Source: CAZWHE01 sp964633825
GTDB lineage: Bacteria; Planctomycetota; B15-G4; CAYZWU01
NCBI GenBank assembly: GCA_964633825.1
Contig: CAZWHE010000002.1
Coordinates: 1 to 64,000, forward strand
Length of the DNA: 64,000 nt
Direction of reading: 5' to 3'
The notes beneath the pieces are model-generated. The model had not been told where the DNA came from. It saw only the letters and a program-made list of their open reading frames with translations, and did not search any database. A program made the translations under genes and the position numbers. Below are positions 50,829 through 58,353 of this stretch, piece by piece; position 1 is the stretch's first letter; each line of letters begins with the position of its first letter.

Positions 50829-52970
50829 ATGAAGATTTGGAGTCGTGTCTTCGTTCGTTTAAACGAAAGCAGTCCCCCCAATTTCTCGGTCACCGCCGAA
50901 CCGCCTGTGATCGGTGAAAGACAAACCTTCTACAGAATGCTCCCCCTTGCCCTGGCGGTGATCGTGGTTCTTCTTTTATTCATTCAAGCCCCGCCAACGG
51001 CCCGGGCTTTCCCGGAAGAACAGGAAGAATCCCCGACCGCTCTCAAACAGCTCAGCCTGGAAGAGCTGATCAACATCGAGATCACGTCGGTCTCCAAGAA
51101 AGCGGAGAAGCTCTCCGAGACGGCGGCGGCTGTTTACGTCATTACCCAGGAAGACATCAGGCGATCGGGCGCCACGTCGATCGCCGAAGCCCTCCGCATG
51201 GCGCCCGGCGTCCAGGTCGCCCGGATCGATTCCAGCACTTGGGCGATTTCGGCGCGCGGCTTCAACTCCCAGTATGCCAACAAGCTTCTCGTCCTGATGG
51301 ACGGCCGGAGCGTTTATACGCCGCTCTTCTCCGGGGTCAACTGGGAGCTCCAGGACACGATGATCGAGGACATCGAACGGATCGAGGTGATCCGCGGACC
51401 CGGGGCTTCCGTCTGGGGGGCCAACGCCGTCAACGGTGTGATCAATATCATCACCAAGCACGCCCGCGACACCCAGGGCGGGCTGTTCACCACCCAGGCC
51501 GGAAACGAAGAACTGATATACGACGGAATCCGCTACGGCGGGGCCATCAATGACAACGCCTGGTACCGGGTCTACGCGAAGTTCAAAAGGAACGACAATT
51601 CCGATCTCGCCGACGGCCGCCACACGGACGACGGATGGAAAGTGCTCCAGGGGGGGTTCCACATCGACTGGGACCTGTCCGAGACCGACACCTTCACGTT
51701 CCAGGGGGATTCCTATGAGTTCGACGGCGACAGCATGTACACCGCGCCGACGCCGCCCTTCACCCTCTTCGACAATGACACGGAAACGCGGGGCAGCAAC
51801 ATTCTGGGGCGATGGAGACGCACGCTCTCCGACAGCTCAGTTATGACGGCCCAGATCTACTACGACCGGGTCGATATCAACAAGCCCGTCTTTCCACGGG
51901 TGCACGACACGATCGATTTGGAGCTCCAGCACGAGTTTTCCTGCGGCGAAAGCCACGATATCGTCTGGGGGATCGGATACCGCACCCTGAGAGAAAGCGT
52001 GGACAACACGATCTTTTTCGCCATCACGCCGGACAGCCGCCACGACAGCCTGATCAGCGCCTTCGTCCAGGACGACATCACCATGGCCGAGGACCTGATG
52101 CACGTGACCGTCGGATCGAAGGTGGAACACAACGACTACACGGGATTCGAGGTTCAGCCCACGCTGCGGTGTCTCTGGACACCCCATGAGAAGCACTCTG
52201 TTTGGGCGTCCGTTTCACACGCCGTCAGAACCCCGTCGATCATCGAAAGCGGAGACCGGGCCAATGTGGGCCTCGTCGGATATGCGCCCAACTTCCTTCC
52301 TCCTTTCAATCTCCTTCCCGTTGTCTCCACCATGACGGGCAACAGGGATCTCGATTCGGAAGATCTCATGGCCTACGAGCTCGGCTACCGCGTCCAGCCG
52401 ACGGAGCGCCTCTCCCTCGACGCGGCCGCTTTTTACAACAACTACGATGACCTCCGGACCCTGGAGCTCGTCGGTACGGCGCCCGACGCCATTCCGCCGA
52501 CCTTCTACACAATGACCCTGAACGCCGACAACAAGATGACGGGGCGCACATACGGAGCGGAGCTCGCCGCGGACTGGCAGGCGGCGGAGTGGTGGCGCCT
52601 GCGAGGGGCCTATACCTTTCTGCAGATTCAGCTCGACCCGGCCACGAGCAGCCGCGATGTGCCCTCGGAAGACGCCGAAGGCGAGAGCCCGCACAACCAG
52701 GTCTCCCTCCGATCTCTCATGGATATCTCGGAGACCCTTGAATTCGACACGGGAATCCGTTATGTAGGCCGCCTTTCCAGCCTCGACGTGGGGAACTATG
52801 TCGGCCTCGATCTCCGCCTGGGCTGGAAGCCTGTCGAGGATCTTGAAATCTCGCTGGTCGGCCAAAACCTGACCAGAAGAAAGCACACGGAGTTCGAGCC
52901 CTTTTTCAACACCACGGAAACAACGGAAGTGGAGCAGAGCATTTACGTGAGATTGACGTACCGTTTCTAA
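50829..52970 (+). CDS. TonB-dependent outer-membrane receptor
   Basis: 713 residues. A long signal sequence has a hydrophobic core at about 38-56 (LALAVIVVLLLFIQAPP). The plug domain covers about 65-185 (EELINIEITSVSKKAEKL, VITQEDIRRSGATSIAEALR, LVLMDGRSVYTPLFSGVNWE, VIRGPGASVWGANAVNGVIN). The 22-strand barrel then runs to a C-terminal aromatic (YVRLTYRF). This subclass often occurs with YfiR/DUF4154 proteins, as here (next gene, 24 nt on). The ATG at 50829 follows AAGGAGAG, so an ATG at 50724 is not needed. The ligand is unknown, and I could not see a cobalamin riboswitch in the 214-nt leader. Confidence 0.9.
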   Translation: MKIWSRVFVRLNESSPPNFSVTAEPPVIGERQTFYRMLPLALAVIVVLLLFIQAPPTARAFPEEQEESPTALKQLSLEELINIEITSVSKKAEKLSETAAAVYVITQEDIRRSGATSIAEALRMAPGVQVARIDSSTWAISARGFNSQYANKLLVLMDGRSVYTPLFSGVNWELQDTMIEDIERIEVIRGPGASVWGANAVNGVINIITKHARDTQGGLFTTQAGNEELIYDGIRYGGAINDNAWYRVYAKFKRNDNSDLADGRHTDDGWKVLQGGFHIDWDLSETDTFTFQGDSYEFDGDSMYTAPTPPFTLFDNDTETRGSNILGRWRRTLSDSSVMTAQIYYDRVDINKPVFPRVHDTIDLELQHEFSCGESHDIVWGIGYRTLRESVDNTIFFAITPDSRHDSLISAFVQDDITMAEDLMHVTVGSKVEHNDYTGFEVQPTLRCLWTPHEKHSVWASVSHAVRTPSIIESGDRANVGLVGYAPNFLPPFNLLPVVSTMTGNRDLDSEDLMAYELGYRVQPTERLSLDAAAFYNNYDDLRTLELVGTAPDAIPPTFYTMTLNADNKMTGRTYGAELAADWQAAEWWRLRGAYTFLQIQLDPATSSRDVPSEDAEGESPHNQVSLRSLMDISETLEFDTGIRYVGRLSSLDVGNYVGLDLRLGWKPVEDLEISLVGQNLTRRKHTEFEPFFNTTETTEVEQSIYVRLTYRF

Positions 52971-52994
52971 TAAATCGAGGAACGCCTTTTTGCA

Positions 52995-53678
52995 ATGAGA
53001 CCGGGCCGGAAAAAAATCAGGCGCATACCTAAAAGGGACAAGACAGCCTGTCTTGTATTCCTTGCCGCGATCATGCTGCCGTCCCCCGCCATGTCTCAGA
53101 GCGGTTTCGCCGAAGCCTCCGGTCCGCTTCCCGACACGGAGCTCCTGCGGGTCGGACAACCAGGTCCCGGGAAAGAAAAAATCACCACTGAGTACAAGAT
53201 CAAGGCGGCATGTCTTTTCAAATTCTGCAACTTCGTGAAATGGCCCGAGGAGGCGTTCAAAGAGAACGAGGAGGCACTCAAAGAGAAACCAAGCCCCATT
53301 GTGATCGGCATTCTCGGCAAAGATCCCTTCGGCGCCTATCTCGACGATCTCGTCAAAGGAGAAAGGATCGGCAAACGGGATCTCGTTGTGGTCCGCTTCA
53401 AGCGGTTCAAGGACCTGAAACCATGTCACATTCTCTTTGTTTCCTCGTCGGAAAAACCGCGCTTTCGACAGATACTGAAAAAACTCGAGAAGACATGGAC
53501 ACTGACCGTGGCGGATACAGAGGGTTTTGCTCGGCTCGGCGGTATTGTAAACTTTTACGTCGACAAGAAAGTCCGTTTCGAGATCAACTCCGGAGCCGCG
53601 GAAAAAGCCCGCCTCAAGATCAGCTCTAAGCTCCTGAGGCTTGCCAGGATCGTCAAAACGAATAAAAAAGAGACGTGA
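52995..53678 (+). CDS. YfiR/DUF4154-family periplasmic protein
   Basis: 227 residues. A basic N-terminus and hydrophobic segment (TACLVFLAAIMLPSPAMS) form a signal peptide. The family motif YKIKAACLFKFCNFVKWPEEAF is visible (quoted here in two parts: YKIKAACLFKF and CNFVKWPEEAF). The C-terminal VNFYVDKKVRFEIN and SSKLLRLARIV are also typical. YfiR-type proteins inhibit membrane diguanylate cyclases or sensor kinases. No such partner is next door. A 21-bp repeat (53247-53288) lengthens the loop after the WPEEAF motif. Confidence 0.85.
   Translation: MRPGRKKIRRIPKRDKTACLVFLAAIMLPSPAMSQSGFAEASGPLPDTELLRVGQPGPGKEKITTEYKIKAACLFKFCNFVKWPEEAFKENEEALKEKPSPIVIGILGKDPFGAYLDDLVKGERIGKRDLVVVRFKRFKDLKPCHILFVSSSEKPRFRQILKKLEKTWTLTVADTEGFARLGGIVNFYVDKKVRFEINSGAAEKARLKISSKLLRLARIVKTNKKET
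53247..53288 (+). repeat. 21-bp imperfect tandem repeat
   Basis: Units 53247-53267 and 53268-53288 encode EEAFKEN and EEALKEK in the YfiR-like protein. Confidence 0.75.
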
Positions 53679-53727
53679 CGGGAGCCGGGATTGACAACGA
53701 CATCGACCATGACAACCGGGAGTCAAA

Positions 53728-54366
53728 ATGACTGTCACGATCGTGAGCGCGCTGGTTCTTTTTTTATTCATGGCCTACGAGAGCTTCAAGCTCCTGGCGG
53801 GTAAGGTTTTCTTTTTCCGAACAAAACTCTGGAGCTTCCTGACGATCCTGGTGGTCTTCTCACCCAGTATTCTTTACTCTCTTTTTCTCCCCGATACACT
53901 CGACTCCTGGAGATTCGGCGAGATCACTCTCCTGGTGGGAGCGGTTTTTGTCCTTTTCTTCATTTTTATCATGGCGAAAGCCCCTCCCATGATCACGGCC
54001 GGCAACATCACCAAGGACATTCTCCGGGAGAGCCTGCGCAAAGCCCTCACTGACAACGGGATCGAATTCGACGAAGAGGACAAGCCCTTCTATAGGGGAC
54101 AGCGCGCTCTCTTTTCGATGAACATCAAAAACACGGATGCCCGTATCCTCGCCGGCGAGCGTTTTTCCAATTCGCTCATCACATTCGCTCTTGTCGGCTG
54201 CAAAGATGTGCCCGCCTTCGGGAAAGCGATGAAGGATCTCGAAAGCTCCCTGGCGGGAAAGAAGCTCGGCGTGAGAACGACCGACGGCGTCTGCCTCATC
54301 ATCCTCGCCCTCATCCCCCTCTCCATGGTTTTTCTCATCTACCTTCTGATGGCGTTTTTTGTCTGA
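53728..54366 (+). CDS. Membrane protein of unknown function
   Basis: 212 residues. Three hydrophobic helices in the first 85 residues (VTIVSALVLFLFMAYESF, FLTILVVFSPSILYSLFL, LLVGAVFVLFFIFIMAK), then a soluble region (about 90-185) with ITKDILRESLRKALTDNGI and FYRGQRALFSM, and a last helix (CLIILALIPLSMVFLIYLLM). I do not recognise the family. It lies 49 nt after the YfiR-like gene and 27 nt before the sulfatase gene, all on the same strand, so it probably belongs with them. Confidence 0.72.
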   Translation: MTVTIVSALVLFLFMAYESFKLLAGKVFFFRTKLWSFLTILVVFSPSILYSLFLPDTLDSWRFGEITLLVGAVFVLFFIFIMAKAPPMITAGNITKDILRESLRKALTDNGIEFDEEDKPFYRGQRALFSMNIKNTDARILAGERFSNSLITFALVGCKDVPAFGKAMKDLESSLAGKKLGVRTTDGVCLIILALIPLSMVFLIYLLMAFFV

Positions 54367-54393
54367 CAAGCCGTTCGCGGAGACCGTTCCGGC

Positions 54394-55818
54394 ATGACAG
54401 CGCAGCATAAATCTCTCGTGATCACGGCGGTCGTGCTGATCGTTCTGACCGCTCTCTGGCTTCTCAAGGAAGAAACCCGGCCCGACGAAAGCCGCGACCT
54501 GCGCGGAGCGGTTCTCATCCTCCTCGACACGGTCCGGGCCGACCACCTCTCCTGCTACGGATACGAGCGCGAGACAACGCCCGTCCTGACCGAACTTGCC
54601 AAAGAGGGCGTTCTCTTCGAAAAGGTGGTCGCCTACGCGCCCTGGACACTCCCCTCCGTGGTGAACATCCTTTCGGGTTGCCCGCCCGATGATCTCCACG
54701 TCTTCGACCAGAGCTCGGGGGGTCTGAAGCAATCGATCGTCCAATCGATCCAGAACGCCGGGTACACAACGGCGGCCGTGACGGAAGGGGGATTCGTCTC
54801 GCGCCACTTTGGCTTCGATCGCGGCTTTTCGGAGTACTACGAAGAAGAAGGGAAGGTGAAGCTCAATCTTCCCGGTGGCCCAAAGGACTCGACATCAGCG
54901 GGCGGCATCGAAAACACCTTCCGCCGGGCCGGGGAATGGATCGAGAAGCACAAAGACGAGAAGTTCTTCCTTTTCATCCAGACCTACGAGCCGCACACGC
55001 CCTACACGCAAAGGACTTTCACGGAAGGCCTCGATCCGGGAGCGGTGGGCGAGATCTTCACCGGAGAGACGGCCCCGCTCCTCCGCAGCGGCGAGCTCGC
55101 TTTCAATGACAGCGAACTGGAGTACCTCGAAGCCCTTTACGACGGCGGAATCCGGGAGAGCGACCGCCGGGTGGGCCTTTTTCTCGATTTCCTCGACGCC
55201 ATCGGTCTCGGGGAGCAAACGCTTGTCGTGGTGACGAGCGACCACGGCGAGGAGCTGGGCGCCCACTATCCCCCGCACTGCGGCAGCCACGGCCATTCCC
55301 TGCGCGACGACCTCGTTCTCGTGCCCCTGATCATCCATAATCCCTTAAAGTCCTACTCAATGAAAAGAGTCGCCCACCAGGCCAGGCTCATGGACGTGAT
55401 GCCCACAATCGTCGAGATCCTGGGGGTGCAACCGGAACAGCCCACATCGGGCCGGAGCCTCCTTGGCCTCATGGAAGAGACGGAAAAAACGAACCGCCTC
55501 GCCTACGGCGGGGCCGCAAAAAAAGGTCCTCGAAGAATCTTCCTGCGCTGGATGGGTTACAAGTACATCAAGACAACCGGTCCCGCGCCGATCATGTATC
55601 CGATCAATCCACTTCCCCCCGCGGTCCAGCTCTACGACCTCCAGGCCGCCCCCCAGGAACAGAAAAACCTCGCCGGAGCGAAACCCGACATCGTCCGCCG
55701 GATGCACGAGATTCTGACTCAAACAAAAGAACCGGGCAGCCAGGGCAAGATCGAAGTGGACACGGACGATATGGACGAAACACTGCGCGAGCGTCTCGAA
55801 TCCCTGGGATATCTCTAG
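54394..55818 (+). CDS. Membrane-anchored sulfatase-fold enzyme without the formylglycine motif
   Basis: 474 residues. One N-terminal membrane helix (about 8-27, LVITAVVLIVLTALWLL), then the alkaline-phosphatase/sulfatase fold: LILLDTVRADHLSCYGYER, the nucleophile region YAPWTLPSVVNILSG, TSDHGEELGAHY, and HGHSLRDDLVLVPLIIHNP. The usual sulfatase signature C/S-x-P-x-R is absent; WTLPS puts Thr in the nucleophile position, as in phospho- or phosphonate-type members. So the activity may be hydrolysis or transfer of sulfate or phosphate esters. It is the last gene of the TonB/YfiR run. Confidence 0.85.
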   Translation: MTAQHKSLVITAVVLIVLTALWLLKEETRPDESRDLRGAVLILLDTVRADHLSCYGYERETTPVLTELAKEGVLFEKVVAYAPWTLPSVVNILSGCPPDDLHVFDQSSGGLKQSIVQSIQNAGYTTAAVTEGGFVSRHFGFDRGFSEYYEEEGKVKLNLPGGPKDSTSAGGIENTFRRAGEWIEKHKDEKFFLFIQTYEPHTPYTQRTFTEGLDPGAVGEIFTGETAPLLRSGELAFNDSELEYLEALYDGGIRESDRRVGLFLDFLDAIGLGEQTLVVVTSDHGEELGAHYPPHCGSHGHSLRDDLVLVPLIIHNPLKSYSMKRVAHQARLMDVMPTIVEILGVQPEQPTSGRSLLGLMEETEKTNRLAYGGAAKKGPRRIFLRWMGYKYIKTTGPAPIMYPINPLPPAVQLYDLQAAPQEQKNLAGAKPDIVRRMHEILTQTKEPGSQGKIEVDTDDMDETLRERLESLGYL

Positions 55819-55870
55819 CCCGGAACCGGAGATTGAGCAGCGGCGTACAGCCGTCGGCTCCAATATCTGG

Positions 55871-55876
55871 TATAAT
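55871..55876 (+). promoter_or_regulatory. Candidate -10 box before the small AT-rich gene
   Basis: A perfect TATAAT lies 45 nt before the ATG at 55922. No good -35 box is seen at the proper distance. The sequence TATAATCCGG also occurs at the candidate promoter near 43768. Confidence 0.35.
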
Positions 55877-55921
55877 CCGGCGGTTATTCGCATCAACAAC
55901 GGATACTAACGGGAATTGAAC

Positions 55922-56248
55922 ATGAACAAGCAAGGTTACATAAAACTATCCCTCATTTTTTTCATCATCTCCATTGGGTTGCTGGTTGTCGGAATTTTAG
56001 CCAAGCTCAAGTTGGATGACATAAAAAACGAAAACTTGAACAATGCAAGGCTTATGGAAGAAGGACACCCCATGGGGGGCCGTTTTGCAGATGAGTCGGA
56101 ATCACGCAATCTGTTGATTATATTGATAATTTCATGCGTAGGCTTCGCAACAACTCTATACCTGGCATCTTCACTCTATCACAAAGATAAACTCATGGCC
56201 GCTAAATCGAATGAACACCATGGCGATCGAAATCGTTGCGTTCGATAA
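55922..56248 (+). CDS. Small two-helix membrane protein in an AT-rich patch
   Basis: 108 residues. Two membrane helices: about 7-28 (IKLSLIFFIISIGLLVVGIL) and about 60-83 (LLIILIISCVGFATTLYLAS), joined by a charged loop. The tail runs into the next pseudogene. GC is about 37% over 55921-56040, by direct count, against 62% in a sulfatase segment counted for comparison (54601-54660), which suggests acquisition from elsewhere. I do not recognise the family. No clear ribosome site precedes the ATG. Confidence 0.6.
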   Translation: MNKQGYIKLSLIFFIISIGLLVVGILAKLKLDDIKNENLNNARLMEEGHPMGGRFADESESRNLLIILIISCVGFATTLYLASSLYHKDKLMAAKSNEHHGDRNRCVR

Positions 56249-56431
56249 CATGAGCCATCGAGACCAGGCGGTCGGCCTGTGGGAGCGTGTCTTTGCATAC
56301 AAAGCACCGCACAACGCTCCCGAGGGGGATGGATCTACTCGATCGCCGTGCATCCGGACCGCCGAAAGCACGGGATCGGCTCGCAATTGCTTTCTTTCGC
56401 AGAGCGCCGGCTCGTCAGGAGAAACCAATGA
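56220..56431 (+). pseudogene. Remnant of a GNAT-family N-acetyltransferase
   Basis: Two pieces in different frames. The N-terminal part (56220-56326) reads MAIEIVAFDNMSHRDQA and then LWERVFAYKAPHNAPE, the normal opening of a GNAT protein. From 56327 a second frame reads GWIYSIAVHPDRRKHGIGSQ, the acetyl-CoA-binding motif A, to a TGA at 56429-56431. About 45 residues between the two are missing, and the frame shifts near 56322-56330. The C-terminus is also cut off. The stop overlaps the ATG of the next gene. A working enzyme is unlikely. Confidence 0.85.
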
Positions 56432-56775
56432 ACGAAATCGTTGCGAATCCGAAGCTTGTAGCCTTCTGCGGCCTTTATTGCGGCGCTTGCAAGCGGTACA
56501 TCAAGGGCGGCTGTCCGGGCTGCCACGAAAACGAAAAAGCAACCTGGTGCAAGATACGGAAATGCTGCTTGGAAAACGAGTATTCGTCCTGCGCCGTGTG
56601 CGAAGAGTTCGACGATCCCAGGGGTTGCGGCAAGTTTCATAACTTTTTCTCGAAGCTCATCGGCTGGCTCCTCAGATCGGATCGCCGCGCGTGCGTTTTG
56701 CAGATCAAGGAGCTCGGCCTGGAGGGGCACGCCAAAGCCATGGCCGAGCTGGGGCGCTCATCGATCAAGCCGTAA
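56428..56775 (+). CDS. DUF3795-like cysteine-rich protein
   Basis: 115 residues. Many cysteines in the DUF3795-type pattern: CGLYCGACKRYIKGGCPGC, WCKIRKCC, then SSCAVCEEF. These probably bind zinc or an iron-sulfur cluster. The ATG at 56428 overlaps the end of the GNAT remnant, which supplies AGGAGAAACC as ribosome site. The family has no known function. Confidence 0.85.
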   Translation: MNEIVANPKLVAFCGLYCGACKRYIKGGCPGCHENEKATWCKIRKCCLENEYSSCAVCEEFDDPRGCGKFHNFFSKLIGWLLRSDRRACVLQIKELGLEGHAKAMAELGRSSIKP

Positions 56776-56810
56776 ATCGCAGCCGCTCAGACCACGAACG
56801 GAGGAGGACC

Positions 56811-57488
56811 ATGACCCAACAGCCAGGCGCCGACAACCCGCTCGTCCTTTCCTATCTCGGCATGCGTAAAGCCATCGGAATTATCGGGATCTCGCTCCCC
56901 TTTGTTCTGGCGTTCGGCAAGATCCTTCTCGAAAGCCCGGGGATACAAAGCTCGATCAGCGACTACTACTACACGGGGATGAGAGACGTTTTCGTTGGAA
57001 GCCTGTGCGCAATCGCCGTGTTCCTCATGTCATATCGAGGTTACGAGCGCAAAGACGACATGGCCGGTGATTTCGCTTGCATCTTCGCGCTCGGCGTCGC
57101 GCTGTTCCCCACCACGCCGGAGGTGAATCCCTCTTCTCTGGAAAAAACCATCGGCGCTCTGCACCTGATCTCTGCGGCCGGCTTCTTCCTTACGCTGGCC
57201 TTTTTCTCCCTTGTGCTGTTCAGGAAAACCGATCCGAACAAGACCCCGACTCGAAGGAAACTGCAAAGAAATGTGGTCTACACGATATGCGGATATTCCA
57301 TTCTCGCCTGTCTTGCCTTGGTCGCCCTTTCGGCGCTGATTCCAGGCGACTCGCCCGTGAAGAAGCTCGATCCCGTTTTTTGGCTCGAGTCCGCCGCTAC
57401 GGTCGCCTTCGGCGCATCATGGCTCACAAAGGGTGAAGCGATCTTGAAAGATGCAGCGGCCCCGGTCCCATCGCTAAAGAAAGGATAA
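56811..57488 (+). CDS. Multi-pass membrane protein (DUF998-like)
   Basis: 225 residues with about six membrane helices (AIGIIGISLPFVLAFGKILL, DVFVGSLCAIAVFLMSY, FACIFALGVALFPTTPE, LISAAGFFLTLAFFSLVLF, YTICGYSILACLALVALSAL, FWLESAATVAFGASWLTKG). Its layout resembles the DUF998/Frag1-type membrane family, but the assignment is loose. GISLPFVLAFG and SSISDYYYTGMRDVFVG are the most distinctive parts. GAGGAGGACC directly precedes the ATG at 56811. Two small soluble genes follow closely. Confidence 0.75.
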   Translation: MTQQPGADNPLVLSYLGMRKAIGIIGISLPFVLAFGKILLESPGIQSSISDYYYTGMRDVFVGSLCAIAVFLMSYRGYERKDDMAGDFACIFALGVALFPTTPEVNPSSLEKTIGALHLISAAGFFLTLAFFSLVLFRKTDPNKTPTRRKLQRNVVYTICGYSILACLALVALSALIPGDSPVKKLDPVFWLESAATVAFGASWLTKGEAILKDAAAPVPSLKKG

Positions 57489-57490
57489 AC

Positions 57491-57688
57491 ATGAGCTCTA
57501 ACAAAACAAACGACGTCACAGTCGAAGAAGCTCCCGAGGGAACGGTTCCGAAATGCCCCTATTGCGGCAAGGAGCTCGATAAGGTCTGGATCCAAAAGAA
57601 GGGCATTGGAATCTTGGAGCAAAAACAAATTATCATGTGCCCCTATTGCCGGTCACTTCTCGGATATGGGGTCTTTGGCTCTCGTTGA
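57491..57688 (+). CDS. Small double zinc-knuckle protein
   Basis: 65 residues with two CPYC knuckles (KCPYCGKEL at about residue 22 and MCPYCRSLLGYG at about 49), which together can hold one zinc ion. No known family is clear to me. It starts three bases after the membrane protein stop, so it is translated with it. Confidence 0.7.
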   Translation: MSSNKTNDVTVEEAPEGTVPKCPYCGKELDKVWIQKKGIGILEQKQIIMCPYCRSLLGYGVFGSR

Positions 57689-57712
57689 TTTCAGAGCAGA
57701 AGAGGAGAAAGA

Positions 57713-58060
57713 ATGGGTATCTGCAGCACCGTCGCGAGCCTGGCGGAAGCGGTCTCAAAAGCGAAAGCACCCCTGGAACCCCGCCACCGACTGCAGGTGG
57801 ATATTCTCAAGCTCATGCCTCTTTACAGCGAGATATGGAATCTCTCTCCCTGGGAACACGCCTTTCAAGACGTGGTCAAGGAACCTGACGACGAATCCGA
57901 GACGGGCCTCCTCTTGTGGGAGATCTTCGATTTCGGCAGGTACAACATGTACTCGGCGTTCGACCCGGCCGGTACCCGCGACTGCTACATCGCGCTGACC
58001 GACCTTCTCAAAGAGAAGGGCGTGGCCCTATCCGGAAAGCACGACATCGATTCATGGTAG
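57713..58060 (+). CDS. Small soluble protein of unknown function
   Basis: 115 residues, soluble, with no membrane helix or motif I recognise. Aromatic-rich middle part (PLYSEIWNLSPWEHAFQD, LLLWEIFDFGRYNMYS). AGAAGAGGAGAAAGA precedes the ATG at 57713. It follows the zinc-knuckle gene by 24 nt and probably shares its transcript. The 293-nt gap after it (58061-58353) has a 10-bp palindrome, CGATTAATCG, at 58185-58194 and no gene I would support. Confidence 0.65.
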   Translation: MGICSTVASLAEAVSKAKAPLEPRHRLQVDILKLMPLYSEIWNLSPWEHAFQDVVKEPDDESETGLLLWEIFDFGRYNMYSAFDPAGTRDCYIALTDLLKEKGVALSGKHDIDSW

Positions 58061-58353
58061 GTGTGCCCGACCGGCTCCCGGGGAAACAAATCTCTTCCCA
58101 CTAAATAAGCGAACCCTCCTGTGATGTTTATCTGTGGTAACCCCCGGCGGTAAGAGATGGGCAAACTCACCCGCGCCGGTCTCTCGATTAATCGGGCAAT
58201 CCCTTGCCACAAAAGAATTAAGAGAAAACAACTCGAAGCGCGTTACTCCCGGCACTCTATTCGCTTAAAAGAGGTGCAGGGCGAAGTTCTCAGAAGAAGC
58301 AGAGAATGGATTGCCGGGTTTCGTCGACAGAAAGTTCGGCAGGATTTTTAACA

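Noticed and set aside
58157..58351. Possible 64-residue basic protein
   Set aside because: No ribosome site, no recognisable motif, and atypical composition; it lies in a gap before the spermidine-synthase-like gene.
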